Assembly (NCBI RefSeq): GCF_900129395.1
Contig: NZ_FQVP01000001.1
Span: 855,964 to 919,963, forward strand
Length of the DNA stretch: 64,000 nucleotides
Direction of reading: 5' to 3'
DNA from: Pseudosulfitobacter pseudonitzschiae
GTDB taxonomy: Bacteria; Pseudomonadota; Alphaproteobacteria; Rhodobacterales; Rhodobacteraceae
The notes beneath the pieces are model-generated. The model saw only the letters and a program-made list of their open reading frames with translations, searched no databases and was not told where the DNA came from. A program made the position numbers and the translations under genes. Shown here in pieces: positions 33,060-41,598 of the stretch (the first letter of the stretch is position 1; every line of letters begins with the position of its first letter).

Positions 33060-33274
33060 GCCACCCCAGTCCAACCCGCATACTGAACAATCGTGTCCGC
33101 ACCAACGGATCGACAACTGGTGCACCGAGCACGCTCGCGGATCGTGGACAAAGGCAAGTCTGCGCCGAACCGCGCAATCGCGTCATCGCGGTTAAGCCAC
33201 AAACGCCCGTCGCAGCGTGGGGTCTTGCAATAAACAACCAGCGATAGACCTACCTGCAGATCCGCAATGACCAT
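33056..33274 (-). CDS. small zinc-ribbon-like protein (cargo)
   Basis: A protein of 72 residues with two cysteine pairs, YCKTPRC and RCTSC, about 35 residues apart, suggesting a zinc ribbon. The start at 33274 (MVIADLQVG) has GGAGGG close upstream. It sits after the late-operon terminator at 33333-33361, so it is separately expressed. Small Cys-pair proteins of this look occur widely in alphaproteobacterial genomes and phages; the function is unknown. Confidence 0.55.
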   Translation of the reverse strand: MVIADLQVGLSLVVYCKTPRCDGRLWLNRDDAIARFGADLPLSTIRERARCTSCRSVGADTIVQYAGWTGVA

Positions 33275-33332
33275 GCCGCCCTCCGGTGAAACCGGAACAG
33301 ATGTAGAACAACTGCCAAATGTCGTCACGCAC

Positions 33333-33361
33333 AAAAAAACCCGACCGAATGAACGGTCGGG
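33333..33361 (-). terminator. Rho-independent terminator of the phage late operon
   Basis: On the minus strand a perfect 8-bp stem CCCGACCG / CGGTCGGG with a 6-nt loop is followed by TTTTTTT. It lies 78 bp after the Rz1 gene, the last lysis gene, and marks the functional end of the late transcription unit. Confidence 0.93.
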
Positions 33362-33438
33362 AAATAGGGAAGATTCAGGTAGCTTATTCAGTGATGATGA
33401 AACTTTTAAGTTGATTCTGTCAAGCTACACCGCTTGCC

Positions 33439-33639
33439 TCACCCACACCCCGCGTCATGCCCCCGCACGACGGCTGTCCCTGCACGCCCCACGGCATCAG
33501 GCGTCAACGGATCAGGCAGCGCCTCGGCCAACCGCTCGATGGCGCCGGTGTACTCAGGGCCGCAAAAGGCCGCGTCACTGGTGCCGATCGCGCAGCTGGT
33601 CACGCCAATCAGGGGCAGCATCACTATCTTTGACAGCAT
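33439..33639 (-). CDS. outer-membrane spanin lipoprotein, Rz1-like
   Basis: A protein of 66 residues. A short hydrophobic signal ending in the lipobox LIGVTSC predicts lipidation at Cys13. The rest is a short, Pro- and Ala-containing periplasmic chain. ATG at 33639 has AAAGGA 8 bases upstream. It overlaps the end of the Rz-like gene in another frame, the classic Rz/Rz1 arrangement. It would join the outer membrane to the inner-membrane spanin during lysis. Confidence 0.75.
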   Translation of the reverse strand: MLSKIVMLPLIGVTSCAIGTSDAAFCGPEYTGAIERLAEALPDPLTPDAVGRAGTAVVRGHDAGCG

Positions 33640-33766
33640 CTGAGATGTCCTTTGAGCGTTGCAGGGTGTCTTCACGCTGATCGCGCACACGGTCTTCACC
33701 GCCCTGCCGGTAGACCAGGAAGACAATGAGCAAGAGAGCGGCGGCGGCCGCGGCGACGCGCATCAC
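33575..33766 (-). CDS. inner-membrane spanin, Rz-like
   Basis: A protein of 63 residues with an N-terminal membrane helix (VAAAAAALLLIVFLVY) and then a charged, coiled-coil-like periplasmic tail. This is much shorter than lambda Rz. It begins with ATG overlapping the endolysin stop as ATGA and overlaps the Rz1-like gene by 65 bp, so assignment rests on topology and position rather than sequence similarity. Confidence 0.7.
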   Translation of the reverse strand: MMRVAAAAAALLLIVFLVYRQGGEDRVRDQREDTLQRSKDISDAVKDSDAAPDWRDQLRDRHQ

Positions 33767-34638
33767 GCGACCAGACCCTTCATGCAGTAATCGAAGTCAC
33801 CACCGCGCCGGATAACCAGCCCGCGAACAACGCGGCCACCAGCCTTTTTGTACCAGGTGATCGCCTCGCAGCTTTCGGCGATCAGTCCCGCATTCAGGCG
33901 GCGCACCGCGGTTGATGTGCCAGCCGCCCCGATCCCCACGTTGTACCCGAGATCGGTGTAGGCCGTGTCGCGGTAGACTGGCAGCCGGATGCGCAAGGTC
34001 TCGGGCGTAAAGTATCGGTGCATCTGCCTGCGGTAGCTGATCAGCTCGCGCGCCAGCATGGCCTCGCATTCGGCCTGTGTGTACACGTCGCCCGCCTTCA
34101 CACCCTTGGTTTCACCAAAACAGATCGTCCAGACCCCCACGATGTCGCGGTAGGCGACCAGCCGCAGCCCCTCCCACTTTGCCACAAACGGGATTGCAAC
34201 CCGCAGGAACTCGGCGTCAGAGGCCAAGCCTGACGCGATGGCACCCTTGGGCACCAAAGGCTTGTCGGCCATTGCCAGCGTAACCCGTGCCGGTTGCCAT
34301 ACGGCTTGTTCTTCAGACACCGGCGCCGCTTCAGGCAGAACGCTGTTTTCATAGACGGCCCCGCCCAGTGACTTGACCAGCATGATCACGCCAAAGCCAA
34401 AGGCCACAATGAAGAGCGTGCGGCGCACCGGCGCGCTACCCACATCCTGCTTGATGAACCGGCCCACGAATCCGGCGATGAAGAACACCAAGGCGGCCAG
34501 CCCGAGCGGGTAAGGGTCGGCCTCGATGCCCCACACGGCATAGAGCAGTTCCCCACCGATAAAGGCGATGAACCCCAGGATCATGCTCCAGACCGAATAG
34601 GTCCGGAACAGTTGCTTCCAGTTGTTGACGATGTGCAT
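33763..34638 (-). CDS. GH24 endolysin fused to a three-helix membrane domain
   Basis: A protein of 291 residues. Residues about 16-95 hold three membrane helices resembling a holin; residues about 145-291 are a T4-type lysozyme. The catalytic triad spacing is exact: E in KWEG, D nine residues later in YRD, T six residues after that in VWT. A ribosome site GGAGAG precedes the ATG. No separate holin gene is evident next to it, so the membrane part may anchor, time or replace the holin. Confidence 0.85.
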   Translation of the reverse strand: MHIVNNWKQLFRTYSVWSMILGFIAFIGGELLYAVWGIEADPYPLGLAALVFFIAGFVGRFIKQDVGSAPVRRTLFIVAFGFGVIMLVKSLGGAVYENSVLPEAAPVSEEQAVWQPARVTLAMADKPLVPKGAIASGLASDAEFLRVAIPFVAKWEGLRLVAYRDIVGVWTICFGETKGVKAGDVYTQAECEAMLARELISYRRQMHRYFTPETLRIRLPVYRDTAYTDLGYNVGIGAAGTSTAVRRLNAGLIAESCEAITWYKKAGGRVVRGLVIRRGGDFDYCMKGLVA

Positions 34639-34708
34639 GGTCTCTCCAATGCTTGAAACCCCGCAGGCGGGGCATTTTTGTTGAATTTTCGGAGTGGTCA
34701 GAGGCGGC

Positions 34709-35245
34709 CTAGAGCGCGACCTCGAAGGCCTGGGACATCGGCGGCGTGGTTGGGCCGTAGACGCCGCAGGCAGACGGGATGATGACCGGCCAATAGCTGT
34801 ATGTTCCAGGAGGCAGGTCCGACGGGATACGCACGCGCGCAGCGAACGAGCTGAAGCCGCTCGACACCGGTGCCCGGACGGCCGGCATGTCGTAGGCGTA
34901 GACGGTCAGGTTCTTGTCGTGATCGAAGAACTGGACGCGCACCGTGGTTTCGCAATCGATGCTACGGCGCACTACATAGACCACCGTCAAAGTGCCGCCC
35001 CGGTGGATCTGCTTTTGCGTGACCAGGCCGATCCCCTTGAAGTCGAGGATGTTGGGCGACAGCTTGTCCGGCAAAGCCGCCAGCCGCGTCTCGACGGCCA
35101 GCAGTCGCGACGGCACCTCGCGCCACTCAGACCATTTTAGGAAGGCCCAGGTCATGCCGCCAAACAGCATTGCCACCACAGTACCGATCAACCCCACCAG
35201 CTTTAGCAGCTCTTGAACGGAAAAGCCCCTGCGCTCTTCGGTCAT
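34709..35245 (-). CDS. single-pass membrane protein of the late operon
   Basis: A protein of 178 residues. One helix (LVGLIGTVVAMLFGGMTWAFL, near residues 15-35) is followed by a mostly beta domain ending PPGTYSYWPVIIPSAC. The N-in topology would leave the C-terminal domain in the periplasm. Its place just before the endolysin suggests a lysis accessory such as a holin partner or antiholin, but this is inference. It overlaps the preceding gene by ATGA. Confidence 0.65.
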   Translation of the reverse strand: MTEERRGFSVQELLKLVGLIGTVVAMLFGGMTWAFLKWSEWREVPSRLLAVETRLAALPDKLSPNILDFKGIGLVTQKQIHRGGTLTVVYVVRRSIDCETTVRVQFFDHDKNLTVYAYDMPAVRAPVSSGFSSFAARVRIPSDLPPGTYSYWPVIIPSACGVYGPTTPPMSQAFEVAL

Positions 35246-35583
35246 GCGCCACCCGCCTCGATCCCGAATGCCGCATCAACCGCGACAGGATCCAGATCGA
35301 GCCACCAGATCAACAGATCGATGAAGTCGTTGTTTCGATGGATGTCGGTGGCAGCGGCCCACTCCAGTTTCACGCGCCGCGCGCCCTCGGCCGAGAGGGT
35401 TTCGAGAAAGGCGTCCATCGCGACCGGCCATTCTCCCTTTGCCGCGCTCAGAACGTCGTCGCCATCCAGTACGCCCGCCTCGTCCAGCCAAATGCAGAAT
35501 TCCCGGCGGGTCAACGACGCCGCTGCACGGGCCTGCGCCAGCGCCATCGCGGAGGTGAACTCCGTATTCTTGATAAGGCTCAT
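35242..35583 (-). CDS. hypothetical tail-region protein
   Basis: A soluble helical protein of 113 residues (MSLIKNTEFTSAMALAQARAAAS), rich in Ala, Asp and Trp, without membrane segment. Overlaps of 4 bp (ATGA) at both ends place it firmly in the late operon. Small proteins in this place after the fibre gene are often chaperones or fibre accessories; nothing in the sequence proves that. Confidence 0.65.
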   Translation of the reverse strand: MSLIKNTEFTSAMALAQARAAASLTRREFCIWLDEAGVLDGDDVLSAAKGEWPVAMDAFLETLSAEGARRVKLEWAAATDIHRNNDFIDLLIWWLDLDPVAVDAAFGIEAGGA

Positions 35584-35861
35584 TCTTGGCTCTCCCCTTC
35601 TGGTTCAACCGCAACAGGCTGCGGGACGAAGACAGAGCCGATGGGCGCGCCAATGCCGTCTGTAAGATCGGCCTCGTCCACAGCCCAAAAGTCACGGACG
35701 GCGCGATCCGTTGGAACGTCGGTGGCGTCCACAATTTTGAAGGGTTTGCCCTCAGGCACATCTTTTAGAGCAATCTGCTCCAGGGTGAGGCCACATTCCA
35801 ACGGAGTGATAACCGCCACCCCGCCGGTGTCTGTTTGGTAAATGATGCACTTATCGGTCAT
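35580..35861 (-). CDS. hypothetical tail-region protein
   Basis: A protein of 93 residues, with a beta-rich start (MTDKCIIYQTDTGGVAVITPL) and acidic end. The pattern T-D-x-G-G-V-A-V-I-x-P resembles small phage proteins that follow fibre genes in rhodobacterial prophages, as far as I recall. Overlaps of 4 bp on both sides couple it to its neighbours. The function is not known. Confidence 0.65.
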   Translation of the reverse strand: MTDKCIIYQTDTGGVAVITPLECGLTLEQIALKDVPEGKPFKIVDATDVPTDRAVRDFWAVDEADLTDGIGAPIGSVFVPQPVAVEPEGESQE

Positions 35862-36844
35862 AGGTCTGACTCCACTACGATTACGCTGATAATGCCCGAG
35901 TCACGGGGATTGTTCGTCCGGTCGGTGATGGCGATGGTAAAATCGTTCACAGTCGGGGGGCGGGATGTGAAGAGAACCCCACCGGCGGTGTGGGGTGTCA
36001 CAAAGTAACCTGCCGCCTCAGACCGACAGGATGCCAGGACATTGTACCAGATGCTGGACATCGGCGCAGAGAGGTTGATCTGGTAGCTGCCGACGCCAAG
36101 GTCCGTGACACTCGATATGCCCTTGCTGTCCTTGATCCAGCTTGGGCTGCTGCCTGCGCCATCAAAATACACATGGGCCTTGATGGGGCTAAGGGCATCA
36201 ATGGCCTGCTTGGTGCGCTGGGGGGTCATCAAGACTTCGGTGTTTGTCCCGCCAATCGCCTGTCCGAACGTGGCAATATCAGTCGCCAGCATGATCCGCG
36301 TCCAGGCTGACCAGGTAACCCCGTTGTCAGTGGAAAAGCGGTAATAAACCAAGTTGGCATTCGGAGCAAAAATGATCTGGGAAATCCAGTTGGTGGCGTA
36401 GCGCACAGCAATGAACGACCCACCCGTCGTGATGGTGGCCGGTCGATCAGGATCGGTGGCGCCGTAGTTGTAGAAACCGGTCCTTGTCGTCCCATTCAGC
36501 GTGGCGGTCGTGGTCGACCCTTTCTGTCCAAGCCCGAACGCCCCCACCGGCATCAACGCATTGGTGGTGTCGTCATGCACCCCGGTCTGCACGAGCTTGA
36601 AGCCCAAGCCTCCGCCTGTGATGTAGAGTACCCGCCCATCCTTTCCGCTGATGTTGGGCAGATCGCCCGCCAGCGCAGCCGCCAGAGCTTCGGCGGCCTT
36701 TTCCTCGGTGAAGCCACAGACCTCGGCCATGTATTCGACCAGGGGCTGGAAGAAGACGATATTGTCCTCAGCACGGTCTTTGAAGGTGGCAGGATCACTG
36801 CGCAGCGCGGGCAGCGGGACCACAGGGGGCGTTGGTGCAGCCAT
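35858..36844 (-). CDS. tail fibre / receptor-binding protein with pyocin-knob-like domain
   Basis: A protein of 328 residues. The N-terminus is low-complexity Pro-Ala, then a helical region. The middle segment ATITTGGSFIAVRYATNWI and YRFSTDNGVTWSAWTRI matches knob domains of phage and pyocin fibres; next is TPQRTKQAIDAL, a fibre repeat motif; the C-terminus is a beta-rich tip. The ATG at 36844 shares one base with the stop of the preceding gene (TAATG), excluding a longer start. Confidence 0.75.
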   Translation of the reverse strand: MAAPTPPVVPLPALRSDPATFKDRAEDNIVFFQPLVEYMAEVCGFTEEKAAEALAAALAGDLPNISGKDGRVLYITGGGLGFKLVQTGVHDDTTNALMPVGAFGLGQKGSTTTATLNGTTRTGFYNYGATDPDRPATITTGGSFIAVRYATNWISQIIFAPNANLVYYRFSTDNGVTWSAWTRIMLATDIATFGQAIGGTNTEVLMTPQRTKQAIDALSPIKAHVYFDGAGSSPSWIKDSKGISSVTDLGVGSYQINLSAPMSSIWYNVLASCRSEAAGYFVTPHTAGGVLFTSRPPTVNDFTIAITDRTNNPRDSGIISVIVVESDL

Positions 36845-37776
36845 TATACGATTCCTTGTACTTCGATTGAGATTTCCGCGTGGTCGGCCCCGACGCAGAC
36901 CGTTCGGTAGCCGCGGTAGAACCCGTAGTTGATTGCCGCAAAGGCGCTGGTTTCGCTTGCGATCCACACAGCCGGTTCGCCGCCGCGCAAACCCCTGAGG
37001 ATGCGCGTGATCGACGCGAGGCTGCTGCGCGGCACAGTCACCGCAAAATCGGACAACCGCGTGGCCTCGCGCTTTACCGTGTCGAGGTTGCCAAAATCGT
37101 CCGTCTGCACATAGCTGAAGTCCAGCCCCGAGAAGCCTACCCCCTCTTGCGGTGTGATCCCCAGCTGGGAGACGTAGCCCATCACGATTTGCCCCACCGA
37201 GACCTGCGATCCGGTCAGCGTGGCCACGATGCGCGGCGTGCCCAGGACCGGTAGATCGGTCAGCACAAAGTCCTCGAGCGGACGATAAGGCTCGACAAAA
37301 TAGGCCAGCCAGTCCGTCACCGCGCTTTCGTCGTTCATCTCGACCGTATTGTCATAGATCATGTCAGGTCCCGCATAGACCTGCACCTGCACCGTGTTGG
37401 CCGAGATTCCGAAGCCCGCGATGCCGCCGATAAACACCCCCGGCGTGACCTCGAAGCTGATCGATCCCGCCTGCACCGCAGGCTGCGACGGCTTTCCATC
37501 AAATATTCGCCAGAGGTTCGTGGCCCCGATGATCTGCCAGTAAACAGGATCGGGATTATCGACGAGCGGGTCCGCAAGAGCGGCCACCTCAAGATCGGGA
37601 TCGTGCCCGATGTTGTCACTCAGCAGAGATCTGTAGACGGTGTGCGTGACCAGGCTGATCACATAGTCGCCGCGCGCATAGGTCGTGATGGCTGACCAGA
37701 CCGCATGATCGTTCTCGGTCACGTTTGCAGCTGTCAGCGTCAGATCGGTGACCGGCACCGGCAGGATGATCTTCAT
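36844..37776 (-). CDS. tail protein with carbohydrate-binding-like N-terminus
   Basis: A protein of 310 residues. The segment AVWSAITTYARGDYVI followed by TVYRSL and later YWQIIGATNLWRIFDG has the aromatic spacing of chitin-binding type 3 (CBM5/12) modules found in phage tail tips. The remaining beta-rich region is unrecognised. It lies directly after the tape measure gene (ATGA overlap) where a distal tail or tip protein is expected. No larger lambda-J-like tip protein exists here. Confidence 0.65.
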   Translation of the reverse strand: MKIILPVPVTDLTLTAANVTENDHAVWSAITTYARGDYVISLVTHTVYRSLLSDNIGHDPDLEVAALADPLVDNPDPVYWQIIGATNLWRIFDGKPSQPAVQAGSISFEVTPGVFIGGIAGFGISANTVQVQVYAGPDMIYDNTVEMNDESAVTDWLAYFVEPYRPLEDFVLTDLPVLGTPRIVATLTGSQVSVGQIVMGYVSQLGITPQEGVGFSGLDFSYVQTDDFGNLDTVKREATRLSDFAVTVPRSSLASITRILRGLRGGEPAVWIASETSAFAAINYGFYRGYRTVCVGADHAEISIEVQGIV

Positions 37777-40700
37777 GCGTCTGGCTCCAGTGTGGCACGG
37801 CGTTGCAGGTTGAAGAGCTGGTTGGTCAGCCGCGCGCTGTTCACATCACCCTCGCGGATGGCTCTGACCACTTCGCGCAGAAGATCGGTCATCTCGCTGC
37901 CCGCCGCCGTCTGGATGTCCTCGATGCTGGCGAGATAACCGCCTGCGGTTCGGGCATAGATTTCATCGGCCTTGGTTTTGAACAGCGCGTTGTTCGCGAG
38001 GCTTTCACTCAAGGCATCCGACACTGCCGTGATCTCGGCAAAAGCCGGTGACAGCTTGATGAGCGCGGCCACCAGTTCTGTGTCGCCCAGGCTGTCTGCC
38101 TCATCGACCAACGCACGGAAGGCCGCGCGGCTGCCCGGCAAGGTATTGATCCCGAGATCTGACAGTTCCTTGGTCAACCGCTGCGTGGCCTTGGCCGTGC
38201 GTTCCTGGGCGGTGTAGAATTCCTGATAATAGGCACCGGTGATGGTGCCAAAATCCTGAAGGCTGCCAAAGAGATCGACAAAGCTACTCGCCGCATCACC
38301 CCCCACCAGCGACAGATCATAAAGCTGCAACCCCAGCGCATCCATCATTGGATTGACCGCCTGCAAGCTGGTCACGATGCGCTGCAGCGTGTCAAACGAC
38401 CCCTCGCCCACCCGCTTCAGCGCCTCGAACTCTTCATTCACATGGCTGATCGTCTCGGTGGTCTCGCGGTTCAGGAACTTGCCGAACAGGCCTGACAGAC
38501 CATCACCGCCGAGAATGTTGGTCGTGGTGGTGATGATTTCATCAAAGCTGCCGACCATCGCATCTGCAAAGACATCCGACAGCCGTTCCATTTCGTCGGC
38601 GATGGCCTTCTGGATCTCTTCCTCGGTCTTGCCCTTGGTCGAAATCTTGAACTGGAAGCTGGCGAGATCGATGTTTTCCGCATCAAAGCCCAGGTATGTG
38701 CCCATCTCCATGATGCTTTTGCCGATGTCGCCAATGGCTTTCTGCAGAGGTGCTGCCACGTCGTCAGCCGCCTCACTGTAGGACGTCCCGACCTTCTTGC
38801 TTAAACCCCAAAACCGCTTTGTCTCGATCGTCCGGAACGTCTCGACCAGCGCATCCATGCCATCGACCGTGATCCGCAGGCCTGCATCCAGTTCGGTTAC
38901 CTTCTTTTTGAAGAACGAGAACACCGCTGCCACTGCCAGCAGCGGTGCTGCGATCGCGCCGATGGCGCCCGCGATAGCTGTGCCGGTGCCGGTTGCAAAA
39001 GCGGTGCCCAGTTGCGCACCAATGCTGCCAAACATGCCGCCGATGCCACCGCTGAAGAGCGAACCGATCGAGTTCATGAAGCCGCCCGTAAGCGCGCTGC
39101 CGATGCCACCCAAGCCCCCCAGCAGTCCGCCACCGCCACCAGCTCCGCCAAAGATGCCTCCGACCTGCCCCAGCCCAGGCACACCCGCCACTGCAGCCCC
39201 TGCGCCACCGCCCGTAAGACCCATCGAGAGCATAATCCGGTTGCGGGCCGCCAGACCAATCATCTGCGAAATCATCTGCTGGAACCCGCCGACAATGGAT
39301 TTGGCAAAGCCCTTGAAGTCCTTGAAGCCGCGCGACACGAAATCACCAAAGGCATCAGCGACACCACCGATCGCGTTCACCAGAGGGCGCTGCATTTCTT
39401 CGCGCAGCCGCTTGGCTTCCTTCTCGGCCTCGCTCAGTGCTTTGGAAGCCTTCTTGGCACCCTTGGCCGCCTTGCCACCTGCTGCGCCGGTCTCATCCAG
39501 CACTTCGTTCAGGCTATCAGTCGTCTCGCCCGTTTCCTCGACAACCGTAGAAAGTTTGGCGGCCGCCTCACGCGCCCGATCAAATCCTTCGGTTGCTAGC
39601 GCGCCCGCTTCGGCTTTAAGCGCAGCCGCGCTGTTCGCCGCCGATTGCGCCATCGCGTTGAATTCCGACATCGCCGCGGACGACGCCCCGGAGGCTTGTA
39701 GAACGGCATCAGCCGCCTTACCGAGGCCAGGCACTTCAGCAAGATCCTGCCCCAGGTTTCCGAGAAACCTCGACCAGTTTTCTTGAATATGTGACATCAT
39801 TTCAAAAAATCCGGACTGGACAAGTTTCCACACCGAATTGAGCGCAGGAGGGATCGCGCCCGCACTGATCGTGATCCCGTCCCAGACGCCCGCCGCAACC
39901 TCGCCAAGCAATGTCAGTGCATTGCCAAAGCCCCCTGTCGAGGCGACCAGATCCGCGAATTTTCCGACCAGGACACCCGCCGCAACTACCACGGCACCAA
40001 TTCCGGTAGAAACTAACGCGCCCCGCAGCGCGATCACTGCACCACTCAGTGAGAATGTTGCAACTTTTGCCAGCACCAATGCTCCGACATAACGGACCCC
40101 AAAAGCGGTCGATGCCACCGCGGCCACGCCTGCGAAGGCGCTCAGGTTCTGCGTGAAGCCATCGATCATCGCCCGCAGCAAACCGCCTTCCTTCAGGCTG
40201 TCGGTCATCGTCTGGGCCAGCGCGCCAAGTGTTGGCACAAGCGCAATCGCCAGTTGCTGACCCGCATACTGCCCGATAAGCCCAAGCCGCCCGATCTGAT
40301 CGTTCGCCGTCTCGATTGCGCTGGCGTCAAACTTGCTGACCTCAAGCCCGTAAGCCTTGATATCGGCGCGCGCGTTCCGGATCGCATCACCACCCTGCAG
40401 GACCAACAGAGCCATTTCCCGGTTGCGCACACCGAGATCGCGCAGGATCGCCGTGGTCTTGCCAGAGGACAGGCCCAGAGCCTTTACCCGGTCAGCAATC
40501 ACGGCCAGCTTTTCGTCGGCATCGATGCCTTGCAGATCCGACAGCTCCAGCCCCAATGCTTCCAGTGCACGCTTGCCGTTGCCGGACACGCCGACACTGG
40601 CCAGCTCGCGGTTCATGGTCTGGATGTCGTTTGTCAGCCCCGAAAGGCTCACACCCGCCTCGCCCGCAGACAGTTCCAACGCCCGAAAGCCCCCGATCGA

Positions 40701-40925
40701 GCTGTCGAGACGCCGCGCGGCCTTAGCGGCTTCATCGATCTGCTTTGCCCCGGCCAGTGCAGCCGTCGACAAGGCTGCTCCGAACGCCGCAGCCGCACCG
40801 GCCACAGCCGCAAACTGCAGCTTCATTTTCTGAAGCGACCTGTCCGCCGCACCGGCACCTTTTTCGAACTTTGCACTATCCAGCCCGAGGTTGACGCGCA
40901 GCGCGCCGATCACCGATTGCCCCAT
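37773..40925 (-). CDS. tail tape measure protein
   Basis: The longest phage gene, 1050 residues. Extended helical regions flank a glycine-rich hydrophobic centre (about residues 590-680) with membrane-like segments typical of tape measure proteins. The N-terminal part with ERKA/AKGA-like coiled helices matches the lambda-H/TP901 type. By the usual 0.15 nm per residue rule the length suggests a tail near 150 nm. The start shares one base with the preceding stop (TAATG). Confidence 0.88.
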   Translation of the reverse strand: MGQSVIGALRVNLGLDSAKFEKGAGAADRSLQKMKLQFAAVAGAAAAFGAALSTAALAGAKQIDEAAKAARRLDSSIGGFRALELSAGEAGVSLSGLTNDIQTMNRELASVGVSGNGKRALEALGLELSDLQGIDADEKLAVIADRVKALGLSSGKTTAILRDLGVRNREMALLVLQGGDAIRNARADIKAYGLEVSKFDASAIETANDQIGRLGLIGQYAGQQLAIALVPTLGALAQTMTDSLKEGGLLRAMIDGFTQNLSAFAGVAAVASTAFGVRYVGALVLAKVATFSLSGAVIALRGALVSTGIGAVVVAAGVLVGKFADLVASTGGFGNALTLLGEVAAGVWDGITISAGAIPPALNSVWKLVQSGFFEMMSHIQENWSRFLGNLGQDLAEVPGLGKAADAVLQASGASSAAMSEFNAMAQSAANSAAALKAEAGALATEGFDRAREAAAKLSTVVEETGETTDSLNEVLDETGAAGGKAAKGAKKASKALSEAEKEAKRLREEMQRPLVNAIGGVADAFGDFVSRGFKDFKGFAKSIVGGFQQMISQMIGLAARNRIMLSMGLTGGGAGAAVAGVPGLGQVGGIFGGAGGGGGLLGGLGGIGSALTGGFMNSIGSLFSGGIGGMFGSIGAQLGTAFATGTGTAIAGAIGAIAAPLLAVAAVFSFFKKKVTELDAGLRITVDGMDALVETFRTIETKRFWGLSKKVGTSYSEAADDVAAPLQKAIGDIGKSIMEMGTYLGFDAENIDLASFQFKISTKGKTEEEIQKAIADEMERLSDVFADAMVGSFDEIITTTTNILGGDGLSGLFGKFLNRETTETISHVNEEFEALKRVGEGSFDTLQRIVTSLQAVNPMMDALGLQLYDLSLVGGDAASSFVDLFGSLQDFGTITGAYYQEFYTAQERTAKATQRLTKELSDLGINTLPGSRAAFRALVDEADSLGDTELVAALIKLSPAFAEITAVSDALSESLANNALFKTKADEIYARTAGGYLASIEDIQTAAGSEMTDLLREVVRAIREGDVNSARLTNQLFNLQRRATLEPDA

Positions 40926-41254
40926 TATGCTGTCCTTCCTGCCATCGCGATGAAGAACGCACGCACTTGCGCCTGCGCCACTTCATCGGGAACCGCTGAT
41001 TTGCTGTTAGTTTTGGAATATTTCGGGAGCTTTTTCGGCTCGTGAAAGGCGAAGGCGACAAGGCCTGCCAACTCGAAATTCCGCACCCGTGCCAGTTCGT
41101 GCTCGTTTTCAATTCTGGCGACCGTTGCGCGCAAGATCATGACAATCTCACGCGGGGTCAGCCGCCAGAACCGATCGTAATCCTGATCCGCTTCAAGCCA
41201 ACTGGCCTGAAGCGCGTCAATCAGGTCGAGGCTTTTGCCTTTTCGCGGGGCTTG
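40925..41254 (-). CDS. tail assembly chaperone extension (gpT-like), reached by -1 frameshift
   Basis: This reading frame is open from the slippery site to TAA at 40925 and would add about 109 residues to the upstream chaperone, giving a fusion of about 224 residues. The first in-frame ATG is only at 41140, yet the residues before it (LIDALQASWLEADQDYDRFW, then RLTPREI) look like conserved tail-chaperone sequence. That supports expression as a fusion rather than as an independent gene. Confidence 0.75.
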   Translation of the reverse strand, partial: QAPRKGKSLDLIDALQASWLEADQDYDRFWRLTPREIVMILRATVARIENEHELARVRNFELAGLVAFAFHEPKKLPKYSKTNSKSAVPDEVAQAQVRAFFIAMAGRTA

Positions 41255-41598
41255 CCCCCCGCCGCCGCGTTTCCCTGGTCGTCTGCCTTGTCCGCCACGG
41301 CTTCGGGAAAGGCAGCTTGAGCGGCCTGGGTGATCAAGGCAACTGCGCCCGAAAACCCCACATCCGAAATCAGCTCGCCCGCCTCTTCGACGGAGATTTG
41401 ATCAGGACCAACACCGGCCCAGAACAGACCGCGCAGCCGCTTGAAGTCCGGCACGTCCTTGTCTTCCATCTCGCGCAATGCGCCGACAAAGTTCTCGCCG
41501 AACTTGTCTTCATAGGCGAGCATCGCATTGACAGAGAACCGCATTTGGAAGGTCGTGCCATCGACCTCGAAAGGGATCGCCCCGCGACGCGCGCTCAT
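41221..41598 (-). CDS. tail assembly chaperone (gpG-like, GTA TAC family)
   Basis: A protein of 125 residues starting MSARRGAIPFEVDGTTFQM, with the segment LRGLFWAGVGPDQISVEEAGELI seen in gene-transfer-agent and phage tail chaperones. The ATG at 41598 overlaps the stop of the tail tube gene as ATGA. Near its 3' end the slippery heptamer GGGGGGC lies in the correct phase. It lies between tube and tape measure genes, as in lambda. Confidence 0.8.
   Translation of the reverse strand: MSARRGAIPFEVDGTTFQMRFSVNAMLAYEDKFGENFVGALREMEDKDVPDFKRLRGLFWAGVGPDQISVEEAGELISDVGFSGAVALITQAAQAAFPEAVADKADDQGNAAAGGKPREKAKAST
41254..41260 (-). other. slippery heptamer for -1 frameshifting
   Basis: On the minus strand the bases G GGG GGC are in frame with the chaperone gene (codons 114-115). 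This exact heptamer type is used in phage tail chaperone genes. After slippage the ribosome reads CAA GCC in the open -1 frame. A second weaker site, GCA AAA G, occurs a few codons later. Confidence 0.75.

Noticed and set aside
38797..39786. 329-codon Pro/Ser/Ala-rich plus frame opposite the tape measure gene
   Set aside because: Antisense shadow of the glycine- and alanine-rich centre of the tape measure protein.
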